Shown here: in pieces, positions 16,556 to 25,224 of the stretch | How the letters are laid out: every line of letters starts with the position of its first letter | Numbering within the stretch: the stretch's first letter is position 1 | Assembly (NCBI GenBank): GCA_964543545.1 | Contig: CAZIYT010000001.1 | Location: 1,364,001 to 1,428,000, forward strand | Reading direction: 5' to 3' | From: UBA4416 sp964543545 | GTDB lineage: Bacteria > Bacteroidota > Bacteroidia > B-17B0 > Aurantibacillaceae | DNA: 64,000 nt | Made by a program: the position numbers and the translations under genes | Notes under the pieces: generated by a model | Seen by the model: the letters and a program-made list of their open reading frames with translations, nothing else | The model's database searches: none | What the model was told of the DNA's origin: nothing

Positions 16556-18544
16556 TTGAAACAAAAAAAATTTGCATATCCCCTTTTTTTCGTCGTCATT
16601 TTCATGATGTTCGGTAAGCCTTTGGTGGCGCAGGAAGATACGGTATTGCTCAACCGCTATAATTTATTGTGCAATAAGTATGAATACATCAGCGCCGATT
16701 CCTTACTCAAATATGCCAGCATCCAGCTGATCCTGGCGAAGAAGCACAAATCCGTTCATCACCAGATCAGGGCTTACACCAACCTGGGCGTGGCATACAC
16801 GCGCCTGTTCAAATTCGATGATGCCTTAGCCTGTTACCTGATGGCGCGCGATGTGATCGAGAGCAATGGCAGGACAGGTATTTCGCCGCTCCTGGGGCAG
16901 ATCGGCTATATCTATTTGCGGCTGAACCGGAAAGCCGAAGCCTATAAATATTTTAAGCTGCAGGAAAGCACTTCTCTGAAAGAAGAGAACTACAAGTCTT
17001 ACCTGAGTTGCATCGTCAACCTCTCCGACTACTACAATACCCTGAGCGAGCTCGATTCTTCCATCCTGGTGCTGAACAAAGGCCTTGCGATTGCCCGCAA
17101 GCACCGCTTCCATGATAATGAAGTGATCATCCTCGATAACATTGCCAATGCCTGGTATGCGAAGGCCCTTGAAACCAACAATAAAAGCCTCTTCCGGAGA
17201 GTGGAGCTATACGCCGATACGGCGCTCAGGCATCATTATGCCGATAAGGATTCTTCGGCCATCTTTTACATCTACGGCCTGCTCGGTGCGCTGAACATGG
17301 AAACCGGGAATTATGCCCGGTCGGAAGAATATTACAGCCAATACATTTCCTATTCCAAACGGACGCAGGACATCATCAACCTGAAACTCGGGCTGGACGA
17401 ATGCTCGGCGCTGTTTGCGGTGCAGGGGAAATACAACAAGGCCTACCAGTACCGCCTCATGTACGATTCCATCAACAGCCTTTATGTGAATGAGGAAGCC
17501 AACAAGCAGGTGGAGGAATTGAATACCAAATACGAAACGGAAAAGAAAGAGCAGCAGAACATCTTATTGAAACAGCAGAACGATTTATCGGAAGATGCGA
17601 TGCGCCAGCAGAAGCTCATTACCGGCTTTATCATTGCCAGCCTGGTAGCTTCGCTCCTCTTCGGATTCTTTATGTACCGCGTCTATTCCCAAAAGAAAAA
17701 AGCGCACCAGCTTATCACCAGGCAAAAGGAAGAGGTGGAGCTTAAGCAGGTAGAGATCGAGCATCAGAAGCAGGTGATCGAGGAGAAACAGAAGGAGATT
17801 GTAGACAGCATCAATTACGCGAAGCGCATCCAGTATGCCTTGCTGGCGCACAGCACCATCCTGGAGCGCCACCTGGCCGGGCATTATGTTTTCTTTAAGC
17901 CGAAAGATATTGTAAGCGGCGATTTTTACTGGGCAGCTTCCGTAGAAGACCGGCAGGAGGAGCTGTTTTTCCTGGCCTGCTGCGATAGTACGGGGCACGG
18001 TGTTCCGGGAGCATTCATGAGTTTGCTGAGCATCGGCTTTTTGAATGAGGCCATTAAGGAGCGCGCGATGTATGAGCCTAACCGTATTTTTGATTTTGTG
18101 AGGAGCAGGATCATTGAAACGGTAAGCTCCGAAGGGCAGCAGGACGGCTTCGATGGGGTCCTTTTGTGCATCAATAAAACCAGGAATAAAATAACCTATG
18201 CTGCTGCCAATAATTCTCCCCTCCTGGTTTCGGAAGGGAGGGCTGCTTCGCTGAGCTCCGATAAGATGCCGGTGGGAAAAGGAGAAAGAACAGAGTCCTT
18301 TAAGCTCTACGACATTGATTACAAGCCGGGCGACAGCATCTATTTGTATACAGACGGCTACCCGGATCAGTTCGGCGGACCGAAAGGAAAGAAATTCAAA
18401 TACAGGCAGCTGGAGGAACTCCTGCTCACCCATGCCGCCAAGCCGATGAGCGAACAGCGGCAGATCCTGAAAGCCACGCTGGATGCCTGGCAGGGGAAGC
18501 TTGAGCAAGTGGACGATGTGTGCGTGATGGGTTTGCGTTTGTAA
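16556..18544 (+). CDS. TPR-sensor SpoIIE/PP2C phosphatase, gene 2 of 4
   Basis: 662 residues if translation starts at the TTG at 16556. I prefer it because it lies 19 bases after the previous stop and gives a good signal peptide (MKQKKFAYPLFFVVIFMMFG...AQ). The frame itself runs back into the upstream gene, and the first ATG (16604) would cut the hydrophobic segment. TPR-like repeats cover about 40-300; the membrane helix is near 353-375 (ITGFIIASLVASLLFGFFM). A long coiled coil contains EEKQKEIVDSINYAKRIQ. The SpoIIE phosphatase domain (about 445-662) has SGDFYW, STGHGVPGAF, DGFDG, YTDGYPDQFGG and QVDDV all present. Confidence 0.88.
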   Translation: MKQKKFAYPLFFVVIFMMFGKPLVAQEDTVLLNRYNLLCNKYEYISADSLLKYASIQLILAKKHKSVHHQIRAYTNLGVAYTRLFKFDDALACYLMARDVIESNGRTGISPLLGQIGYIYLRLNRKAEAYKYFKLQESTSLKEENYKSYLSCIVNLSDYYNTLSELDSSILVLNKGLAIARKHRFHDNEVIILDNIANAWYAKALETNNKSLFRRVELYADTALRHHYADKDSSAIFYIYGLLGALNMETGNYARSEEYYSQYISYSKRTQDIINLKLGLDECSALFAVQGKYNKAYQYRLMYDSINSLYVNEEANKQVEELNTKYETEKKEQQNILLKQQNDLSEDAMRQQKLITGFIIASLVASLLFGFFMYRVYSQKKKAHQLITRQKEEVELKQVEIEHQKQVIEEKQKEIVDSINYAKRIQYALLAHSTILERHLAGHYVFFKPKDIVSGDFYWAASVEDRQEELFFLACCDSTGHGVPGAFMSLLSIGFLNEAIKERAMYEPNRIFDFVRSRIIETVSSEGQQDGFDGVLLCINKTRNKITYAAANNSPLLVSEGRAASLSSDKMPVGKGERTESFKLYDIDYKPGDSIYLYTDGYPDQFGGPKGKKFKYRQLEELLLTHAAKPMSEQRQILKATLDAWQGKLEQVDDVCVMGLRL

Positions 18545-18581
18545 TAAAATGATGATGAGCTAATGATTTAGAAATACAGGT

Positions 18582-20552
18582 ATGATCAGATTTCTTTTAG
18601 TGATATGTTTTACAGCTTGTGCCTCTTTGGCTTTGTTCTCCCATAACCCGGACAGCTTAAGGCTTTTGCTTCAGTCAAAGCAAATAGCAGATACAACGCG
18701 TGTGAATGTGCTGAATGAGCTTGCCTTTCTATTTGGAGAGAAAGCGGATGACAGTTGTGTATTTTATGGCAATAGCGCGCTGGAACTCGCTACGTCCATG
18801 CATTATTGGAAAGGCTGTGGAAAAGCCTATGGTACACTTGGTACTTATTATAACAGTAGAGGTAACTATAAGATGGCATTGGCCGACTTCATTGAAGGCT
18901 ACAAGATCTACGAGAAGCTCAACAGCACCAGAGCGATGAGCAACCTGATGAATTCGATGGGGAATACCTATATGGGGATTCAGAATAATCAAAAAGCCCT
19001 GGAAGCCTACACCAAAAGCTACGAGCTGGCAAGCCTTGATTCCAACCGCTATATGATGGGCGTGTCCTCTGTGGGTCTCGGGAACATACACATGCTGGAT
19101 AAGGATGCCAAGAAAGCTCTGGCAGTCTTTACGAGAGCCAAGGATATTTTCAGGGAAACACCCAATGCCTTGTTTCCCCTGGCAGTATCTTATACCCTGA
19201 TCGGGAATGCCCTCGTGGAGCTGGAGGATTTTGAAGGAGCCTTTTTCAATTTCAATAAAGCGGTGGAACAGCTTAAGACCCTGAATAATACCTACGGCAT
19301 TGCGGGGACTTACCAGGTCATGGGGGAAGCTTATCAGAGGCAGGGAAACCTGGATAAAGCGCTTGAGTATTTTCTGAAGTCGTATGAGATCTTTACAGAG
19401 CGCAAGGCCTACGATGACCTTAAAAACGTGAGCCTTCATCTGTCGGAAATCTATAAGAAAAAGAAAGAATTTGAAAAAGCCCTGGACTATTATGGGAAAT
19501 ACAGCAGCTTTAAAGACTCGGTCTTCAATTCGGAAAACAACCGGCAGCTCCTGGAAGTGGAAACGAAATACCAGACAGAAAAGCAGCAGCAGCAAATTGA
19601 GGTCCAGGACCTGAAACTGAAGAAACAGCAGTTTCAGCGGAACGCCCTGATTGCAAGTATCGTGACGGTAATTCTTGTGCTCTTGCTGGTATACAACCGC
19701 TACAGCGTTAAGCGCAAAGCCAATGCCTCTTTGTCGCAGGCCAATACCAACCTGGGGATTAAGAATGCCATCATCGAGCAGAAGAACCTTGAGATTACCG
19801 ATAGCATTAAATATGCCCAACGGATTCAGAATGCGATTTTGCCCTCACCGGAAAAATTCCGGCAGCACCTGCCGCAGTCCTTCATTGTCTTCAAACCCAA
19901 GGATATTGTGAGCGGTGATTTCTACTGGATGGAAACCGTTATGGAGAAGGGCCGGGAGCTGGTATTGTTTGCCGCGGCCGATTGTACAGGCCATGGTGTG
20001 CCCGGAGCACTTGTCAGCGTCATCTGCCGCGATGCCTTGAACAGGGCCGTGAAGGAGCTTGGGATGACCGAGCCGGGAATGATCCTTGATAAAGTGAGAG
20101 ACCTGCTCCTGGAAACCTTTGGCCAGCATGATAAGGAAGTGCAGGATGGTATGGATATCAGCCTTTGCAGCCTGGATACGGCTGGCAGGGAGCTGAAATG
20201 GGCAGGCGCCAATAATCCCCTGTGGCTTCTGAAACAGGATGCTGCCGACATGCTGCAGCTGAAAGGTGATAAGCAGCCTGTGGGCCTGCACTCCAATCCT
20301 TCACCTTTTACGACGCACTGTTTTTCTCTTTCCCCGGGCGATCTTATTTATATCTTCACAGATGGTATGGCCGATCAGTTTGGTGGCCCGGCCGGAAAAA
20401 AATTTAAATACAGGCAGCTCAGCGATTTTTTGCTGGAGCAGAAGCACACTCCCGTGAAAGAGCTGGGAGAAAGGCTGGATCAGCGGTTTGAGAGCTGGCG
20501 TGGAGACCTGGAGCAGGTGGACGATGTTCTCATTATCGGGGTTAAATTGTAG
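18582..20552 (+). CDS. TPR-sensor SpoIIE/PP2C phosphatase, gene 3 of 4
   Basis: 656 residues with signal peptide, TPR units (about 80-330; NSMGNTYMGIQNNQKALEAY is a clear one), a membrane helix near 353-373 (ALIASIVTVILVLLLVY) and a linker with NLEITDSIKYAQRIQ. The SpoIIE phosphatase domain starts near 438. Its motifs are SGDFYW, CTGHGVPGALVSV, DGMDISL, FTDGMADQFGG and QVDDV. It diverges more from genes 1, 2 and 4: the linker and the VPGALVSVICRDALN stretch differ, and the motif before the late aspartate reads DKQPVG where the others have DKMPVG. It probably recognises a different input or target. A 37-base gap separates it from gene 2. Confidence 0.9.
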   Translation: MIRFLLVICFTACASLALFSHNPDSLRLLLQSKQIADTTRVNVLNELAFLFGEKADDSCVFYGNSALELATSMHYWKGCGKAYGTLGTYYNSRGNYKMALADFIEGYKIYEKLNSTRAMSNLMNSMGNTYMGIQNNQKALEAYTKSYELASLDSNRYMMGVSSVGLGNIHMLDKDAKKALAVFTRAKDIFRETPNALFPLAVSYTLIGNALVELEDFEGAFFNFNKAVEQLKTLNNTYGIAGTYQVMGEAYQRQGNLDKALEYFLKSYEIFTERKAYDDLKNVSLHLSEIYKKKKEFEKALDYYGKYSSFKDSVFNSENNRQLLEVETKYQTEKQQQQIEVQDLKLKKQQFQRNALIASIVTVILVLLLVYNRYSVKRKANASLSQANTNLGIKNAIIEQKNLEITDSIKYAQRIQNAILPSPEKFRQHLPQSFIVFKPKDIVSGDFYWMETVMEKGRELVLFAAADCTGHGVPGALVSVICRDALNRAVKELGMTEPGMILDKVRDLLLETFGQHDKEVQDGMDISLCSLDTAGRELKWAGANNPLWLLKQDAADMLQLKGDKQPVGLHSNPSPFTTHCFSLSPGDLIYIFTDGMADQFGGPAGKKFKYRQLSDFLLEQKHTPVKELGERLDQRFESWRGDLEQVDDVLIIGVKL

Positions 20553-20557
20553 CACAG

Positions 20558-21916
20558 ATGAAAAAGATCTTAAATATTGGAGTATCACCGGCCAACAGCG
20601 ATGCGCTGAACCGGAAGATCCGCATCAATAACCTCATTTCCTTCATCTCGGCAATCATTATGCTGGGCTACATTCCCATGGCCGTTTATTTTCGCCTCAC
20701 GGAAGTCATCGTTCTGAATGTCCTGTTTATGTGCTCGTCCTGTATCAGCTTTTACCTGAACAGCCGTGGAAGGTACAATACCTCTTTCTATATCGGTTGC
20801 AGCTATGGCCTCATCTATTTTGTGTATGGCTCATTGCTCTACGGTCTTGAGTCCAATCTTCATTTTTTTATCCTCATCATCTGCCTGCTGGCCATTGCCC
20901 TGTTTGAGAGTACACTCATTCTGCGTATCTTCCTGAGCCTATGTGTGGCTTCTTTTTTCATCCTGCTGATCTCCCTTGAAAATAAGCCGGGACTTATCGA
21001 GTATACCGAAACGATGAGCAAAGTACAACATGTGGTAGGCTTCCTTAATTTGTTTTTCCTCTTCTTTGTAACGATCCTCTTCTTCATCTTTTTCAGAAGG
21101 GATAATCTCCTCTACCAGAAAGCCATTGTTGAGCAGAAAAGCATCATCGAGGAAAAGCAGAAAGAAATTCTCGACAGTATCAATTATGCCAGGCGCATCC
21201 AGTTTTCGCTGCTGGCGGGCGATGCCTTATTGCAAGAGCATCTTCCGGAGCACTTCGTGTTGTTTAGTCCCAAGGATGTGGTAAGCGGCGACTTTTACTG
21301 GGCGGCCCCGGTGAGCGATGGCTTCATGTACATCACTGCCGATTGCACCGGGCACGGCGTTCCGGGGGCCTTTATGAGCCTGCTTAATATCAGCAAGCTC
21401 TCGCAGGTGATCCATGAAAATAAAATCACCCGGCCCGACCTGGTTCTGAATGCCGTTCGTACCGAGATCATCCGGGCGTTGAGCTCCCACGATGCCGGCG
21501 GGGAGAATAAGGATGGCATGGATGCGATCCTGTGTAAGCTGGATGTAAAAGGCATGACCCTGGAATATGCGGCTGCCAATAATGCGTTTTATATTGTCCG
21601 CAACAATACCCTGATCACCTGCAAGGCCGATAAAATGCCGGTAGGGAAAGGACATGACGATACACTGGCTTTCACCTATAACCGGGTGGCCCTGCATCCC
21701 GGCGATGTGATCTATACCCTCACGGATGGCTTTGCCGATCAGTTCGGCGGGCCGAGGGGAAAGAAATTCAAGTACAAATCCCTGGAAGAGCTTCTGCTCT
21801 CTGTCCATCGCCTGCCTATGGCTGAGCAGCGCGGGCTCCTGCAGAAAACTTTTGCCGACTGGAAAGGACCGCTGGAGCAGGTAGACGACGTGTGCATTAT
21901 CGGCATTCGTGTGTAA
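20558..21916 (+). CDS. multi-pass membrane SpoIIE/PP2C phosphatase, gene 4 of 4
   Basis: 452 residues. Instead of TPRs the N-terminus (about 25-185) holds six hydrophobic segments (for example FISAIIMLGYIPMAVYF, LHFFILIICLLAIALF, FLNLFFLFFVTILFFIFF). A linker follows with EEKQKEILDSINYARRIQFSLLA, then the SpoIIE phosphatase domain (about 225-452) with SGDFYW, CTGHGVPGAF, DGMDA, LTDGFADQFGG and QVDDV. The phosphatase half is closest to genes 1 and 2, so a shared catalytic module seems to have been joined to a different membrane sensor. It begins five bases after gene 3 stops, so the two are almost certainly cotranscribed. Confidence 0.9.
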   Translation: MKKILNIGVSPANSDALNRKIRINNLISFISAIIMLGYIPMAVYFRLTEVIVLNVLFMCSSCISFYLNSRGRYNTSFYIGCSYGLIYFVYGSLLYGLESNLHFFILIICLLAIALFESTLILRIFLSLCVASFFILLISLENKPGLIEYTETMSKVQHVVGFLNLFFLFFVTILFFIFFRRDNLLYQKAIVEQKSIIEEKQKEILDSINYARRIQFSLLAGDALLQEHLPEHFVLFSPKDVVSGDFYWAAPVSDGFMYITADCTGHGVPGAFMSLLNISKLSQVIHENKITRPDLVLNAVRTEIIRALSSHDAGGENKDGMDAILCKLDVKGMTLEYAAANNAFYIVRNNTLITCKADKMPVGKGHDDTLAFTYNRVALHPGDVIYTLTDGFADQFGGPRGKKFKYKSLEELLLSVHRLPMAEQRGLLQKTFADWKGPLEQVDDVCIIGIRV

Positions 21917-21926
21917 AGGATCAGCG

Positions 21927-21994
21927 CCCTTATTGGTGCTTGACCCTTGTTGGTGTTTTACCCTTTGCCCTTGTTGGTGTTATCACCAACAAGG
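21927..21994. repeat. triple direct repeat ending in a perfect hairpin
   Basis: Three copies of CCCTT(G/A)TTGGTG at 21927-21938, 21944-21955 and 21968-21979 are followed by one inverted copy CACCAACAAGG (21984-21994). The third copy and the inverted copy form a perfect 11-base stem with a TTAT loop. The first two copies could compete for the same partner. It lies 10 bases after the last phosphatase stop and has no T-tract, so it is not a classical terminator; it may still protect or end the transcript. Confidence 0.6.
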
Positions 21995-22104
21995 TATTTA
22001 ATACCAAGCGGTGGCTGAAAGGCCTGTGAAATCGGATCAGGTTTTGGGCGCCAGGGCGGGCTTCATATATCTGATTCAGATGCATTAAAACCCGGCTAAA
22101 TTAG

Positions 22105-22112
22105 TATCTTTG
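22105..22112 (+). promoter_or_regulatory. -7 promoter element for cdaA
   Basis: TATCTTTG matches the TAnnTTTG box perfectly and ends five bases before the GTG start of cdaA. Transcription would begin at or beside the start codon, giving a nearly leaderless message. No clear TTTG lies about 20 bases upstream. Confidence 0.5.
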
Positions 22113-22117
22113 AGGCT

Positions 22118-22921
22118 GTGCTGACGCCACTTTACATATTATTCCTGTCTTTCGGGATCATCGACGCCATTGATATTTTCCTGGTGGCGGTCATGCTTTA
22201 CCAGCTATACAAAATGGTGAAAGGCACGGCGGCCGTCAATATCTTTATCGGCCTCGCTTCCATCTATATTTTCTGGATCATTGTGAGAGCCTTCGAGTTT
22301 GATATGCTGGGCTCCATTCTCGGGAAGTTCATCAATGTGGGTGTCATTGCCATTATGGTGGTGTTCCAGCAGGAGATCCGCAAATTCCTGTTGTACATCG
22401 GCTCCAACGATTTTCTGAAAAATAACAACTGGCGCAATGTGTTCAGCTTTGCCAAGCGGGTGAGCTCTTCTACTGTGCTTGACCTCGACGTGGAAGCGGT
22501 GATCAATGCCTGTTTCAATATGAGCGATTCCAAAACAGGCGCCCTGATCATCATTGCCAGGAAGTCGGACCTGAAATTTTATGTGAATACCGGCGAGATC
22601 GTGGATTCGGCGCTCACCGATAAGATGCTGGAAAATATCTTCTACAAGAACAGTCCCATGCACGATGGCGCCGTCATTGTGAAAGACAACCGCATCGTGG
22701 CGGCGCGCTGCGTGCTTCCCGTAACGGAAAAGGAAAATTTCCCGTCGCATTTCGGCATGCGGCACCGGGCAGCCGTAGGCATCACGGAAACTACCGATGC
22801 ACTGGCAATTACCGTTTCCGAACAAACAGGCGCTGTGTCACTGACCGAAAAAGGAGAGATCAACTCAAACCTGAACCGCGATAAGCTCAGATACCTCATA
22901 GAAAAGAATATTAAACACTAA
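22118..22921 (+). CDS. cdaA: diadenylate cyclase CdaA (membrane c-di-AMP synthase)
   Basis: 267 residues. Three membrane helices (about 1-80) precede a DisA_N cyclase domain. The catalytic DGA motif is at 183-185 (MHDGAVIV) and the RHR motif at 215-217 (MRHRAAVGI). The enzyme joins two ATP molecules into cyclic di-AMP, which controls potassium transport, osmolyte balance and cell-wall homeostasis. The start is a GTG at 22118; the first ATG (residue 27) would remove the first helix. It stands alone after the phosphatase cluster; no ybbR or glmM partner follows here. Confidence 0.93.
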   Translation: MLTPLYILFLSFGIIDAIDIFLVAVMLYQLYKMVKGTAAVNIFIGLASIYIFWIIVRAFEFDMLGSILGKFINVGVIAIMVVFQQEIRKFLLYIGSNDFLKNNNWRNVFSFAKRVSSSTVLDLDVEAVINACFNMSDSKTGALIIIARKSDLKFYVNTGEIVDSALTDKMLENIFYKNSPMHDGAVIVKDNRIVAARCVLPVTEKENFPSHFGMRHRAAVGITETTDALAITVSEQTGAVSLTEKGEINSNLNRDKLRYLIEKNIKH

Positions 22922-22922
22922 T

Positions 22923-23048
22923 GTGATTACGAATAGATACAAATATACAAATCCATAAATACGAATATAAATCAATCAGTGATTACGAATACATACGAAT
23001 ATACAGGTCAGAGCTCATTATGCGGCATTCGTATTCAGATTCGTAATC
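22923..23048. repeat. AT-rich direct and inverted repeat cluster
   Basis: Two 27-base direct copies begin GTGATTACGAATA and end AATATACA (22923-22949 and 22979-23005). A partial inverted copy lies at 23027-23048 (ATTCGTATTCAGATTCGTAATC). The inverted copy could pair with either direct copy. It fills almost all of the space between cdaA and the ABC-F gene. It resembles decayed intergenic repeats frequent in Bacteroidota. Confidence 0.55.
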
Positions 23049-23073
23049 TTCTTTTCAAATCATAAATCAATAA

Positions 23074-24993
23074 ATGAATCTTCTTTCCGTTAATCAATTA
23101 AGTAAAAGTTTTGGTGATAAAGTCCTATTCAAAAACATCAATTTCGGGATCAATTATGGCGATAAGGTAGCCCTCATTGCCAAGAACGGCTCCGGAAAAT
23201 CCACATTGTTCAAAATCCTGCAGGGCATAGAGATCCCCGACAGCGGGGAAGTGGCATTCCGCAAGGATGTGCGGGTTTCCTTCCTGAGCCAGGAACCGGT
23301 GATGAACGATGCACATACCATCGAGCAAACCATTTATGCCGGCGATAGCGAGAAAGTAAAAACGGCGATCGATTACACGCACCTGGTGGAAACACATTAC
23401 GCCAATCCTTCGCAAAAAACGGAAGACCAGCTCGACATCCTCACCAACCGCATGAACGACCTCGAAGCCTGGGACGTGGAAACACAGATGAAGCTGGTAT
23501 GCGTTAACCTTGGCCTGAACGACCTGCAACAAAAAGTAAGCACCCTGAGCGGCGGTCAGAAAAAAAGACTGGCGCTCGCACAGGTGATCCTGAATGAGCC
23601 CGATCTGCTGATCATGGATGAGCCTACCAACCACCTGGATGTAAGCGTTATTGAATGGCTCGAGGATTACCTGCACAGCTATAAGAAAAGTATTTTACTG
23701 GTGACACACGACCGTTACTTCCTCGATGAGGTCTGTGATAAGATCATCGAGATCGACGACCATACAATGTACGAGTACAGGGGCGATTTTGCCTACTACA
23801 TGGAAAAGAAAGCGGAGCGTGTGGCGATGGAAGCCTCCGAGCTGGAGAAAGCGCGGAACCTCTACAAGCGGGAGCTGGAGTGGGTAAGGAAGCAGCCACG
23901 TGCCCGGACCACGAAATCCAAATCGCGGGTAGATGCGTTTTATGAGGTGGAAGCCAAAGCGCGTGCTAAAAAAATAGAGAAGAAGATTGAGCTGAGTGTG
24001 AAAGTAGAACGCATCGGCAGTAAGATCATCGAAGTTCATAAGCTGCAAAAATCATTCGGCGATAAGCGCATCCTGGACCCTTTTTCCTACACCTTCATCA
24101 AAGGCGAAAAGATCGGGATCGTAGGACCGAACGGAGTAGGGAAGAGCACCTTCATCAATATGCTGCAGGGATTGGAAAAGCCTGACAGCGGAACCGTTTC
24201 GGTGGGTGATACCATAGTGTTCGGCTACTATTCGCAGAAAGGCATCCAGGTGGCAGACGATAAGCGCGTGATCGAAGTGGTGAAAGACATTGCCGAGTTT
24301 ATTCCCTTGGCCAATGGGACCTCACTCAGTGCTTCAGGCTTGCTGACGCGTTTCAACTTCCCGCCGGCCGTGCAATACGGGCATGTGGGCAAGCTCAGTG
24401 GTGGTGAGCGCCGCAGGTTGTACCTGTTAACCGTTCTCGTGAGAAATCCGAACTTCCTGATCCTCGATGAGCCTACCAATGACCTTGATATCATTACCCT
24501 TCAAACGCTGGAAGAATTCTTACTGGAATTCCAGGGCTGTGTGCTCATCGTGTCGCACGACCGTTACTTCCTCGACCGTTTGGTAGATCACGTCTTTGCC
24601 TTTGAAGGCAAGGGTGTGGTGAAAGATTTCCCGGGGAACTACAGTGAATACCGTCAATGGAAATACGACCAGGAATACGAAGCTGAAAAGGAAATGCAAC
24701 AAATTGCACAAGGGAAAGCTGCTCCGGTTAAAGAGGAAATCGTGGCACCTGTCCAGGTAGCAACTCCTACAGCGGCTGTAGAAAAAAAGAAGCTGTCTTT
24801 TAAAGAGCAAAAAGAGCTCGAAACCCTTGAAAAAGAGCTGGAGCAGCTGGAAAAGAAAAAGACAGAGCTGGAAGCCCTGCTGGCTGGCGGCCTCACGGAT
24901 GCCGAAGAGATCCGCAAGACCTCGCAGGAATTCAATAAGGTATCGGAGAGCATCGATGAAAAATCCATGCGCTGGCTGGAACTTCAGGAGTAA
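23074..24993 (+). CDS. ABC-F family ATPase (Uup-like)
   Basis: 639 residues with two ABC ATPase domains in one chain and no membrane segment. The Walker A motifs are KNGSGKST and PNGVGKST. The signature motifs are LSGGQKKR and LSGGERRR. The Walker B motifs are LLIMDEPTNHLD and FLILDEPTNDLD. A linker with a charged helix joins the domains. The C-terminus (about 575-639) is a coiled coil rich in lysine and glutamate, as in Uup. ABC-F proteins bind the ribosome or, for Uup, branched DNA and ribosomes. Because of the coiled-coil tail I favour the Uup branch over EttA. It is a single gene with no close partner. Confidence 0.88.
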   Translation: MNLLSVNQLSKSFGDKVLFKNINFGINYGDKVALIAKNGSGKSTLFKILQGIEIPDSGEVAFRKDVRVSFLSQEPVMNDAHTIEQTIYAGDSEKVKTAIDYTHLVETHYANPSQKTEDQLDILTNRMNDLEAWDVETQMKLVCVNLGLNDLQQKVSTLSGGQKKRLALAQVILNEPDLLIMDEPTNHLDVSVIEWLEDYLHSYKKSILLVTHDRYFLDEVCDKIIEIDDHTMYEYRGDFAYYMEKKAERVAMEASELEKARNLYKRELEWVRKQPRARTTKSKSRVDAFYEVEAKARAKKIEKKIELSVKVERIGSKIIEVHKLQKSFGDKRILDPFSYTFIKGEKIGIVGPNGVGKSTFINMLQGLEKPDSGTVSVGDTIVFGYYSQKGIQVADDKRVIEVVKDIAEFIPLANGTSLSASGLLTRFNFPPAVQYGHVGKLSGGERRRLYLLTVLVRNPNFLILDEPTNDLDIITLQTLEEFLLEFQGCVLIVSHDRYFLDRLVDHVFAFEGKGVVKDFPGNYSEYRQWKYDQEYEAEKEMQQIAQGKAAPVKEEIVAPVQVATPTAAVEKKKLSFKEQKELETLEKELEQLEKKKTELEALLAGGLTDAEEIRKTSQEFNKVSESIDEKSMRWLELQE

Positions 24994-25128
24994 GTACTGA
25001 TACTGGCATGGTTCAAACTAAATGCTGTTCTGTTTGTTTTTCTGATGTCAAATGCCGGTTAATCTTTTTACTGAGGATTTTTATCCTGAATTTGACTTAA
25101 TTTTAGTGGTATGAAATGTGAATCGTAA

Positions 25129-25210
25129 ACTCCGGTGACTTCGAGAGCCTCAGTCACCGATGGAGTAAATCCTAATAAGCAGATCGCAGGCTGAGGCTCC
25201 CGAAGCCTGC
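25129..25210 (+). promoter_or_regulatory. leader with competing hairpins upstream of thioredoxin
   Basis: Hairpin 1: ACTCCGGTGACT (25129-25140) pairs with AGTCACC (25152-25158) and GGAGT (25162-25166) across a three-base bulge. Hairpin 2: GCAGGCT (25186-25192) pairs with AGCCTGC (25204-25210). A third pairing, GAGCCTCAG (25145-25153) with CTGAGGCTC (25191-25199), joins the loop of hairpin 1 to hairpin 2 and excludes both. The structure ends 15 bases before the trx ATG. No T-tract follows, so translation control or a mobile repeat is more likely than attenuation. Confidence 0.5.
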
Positions 25211-25224
25211 AAAAATAAACGATC

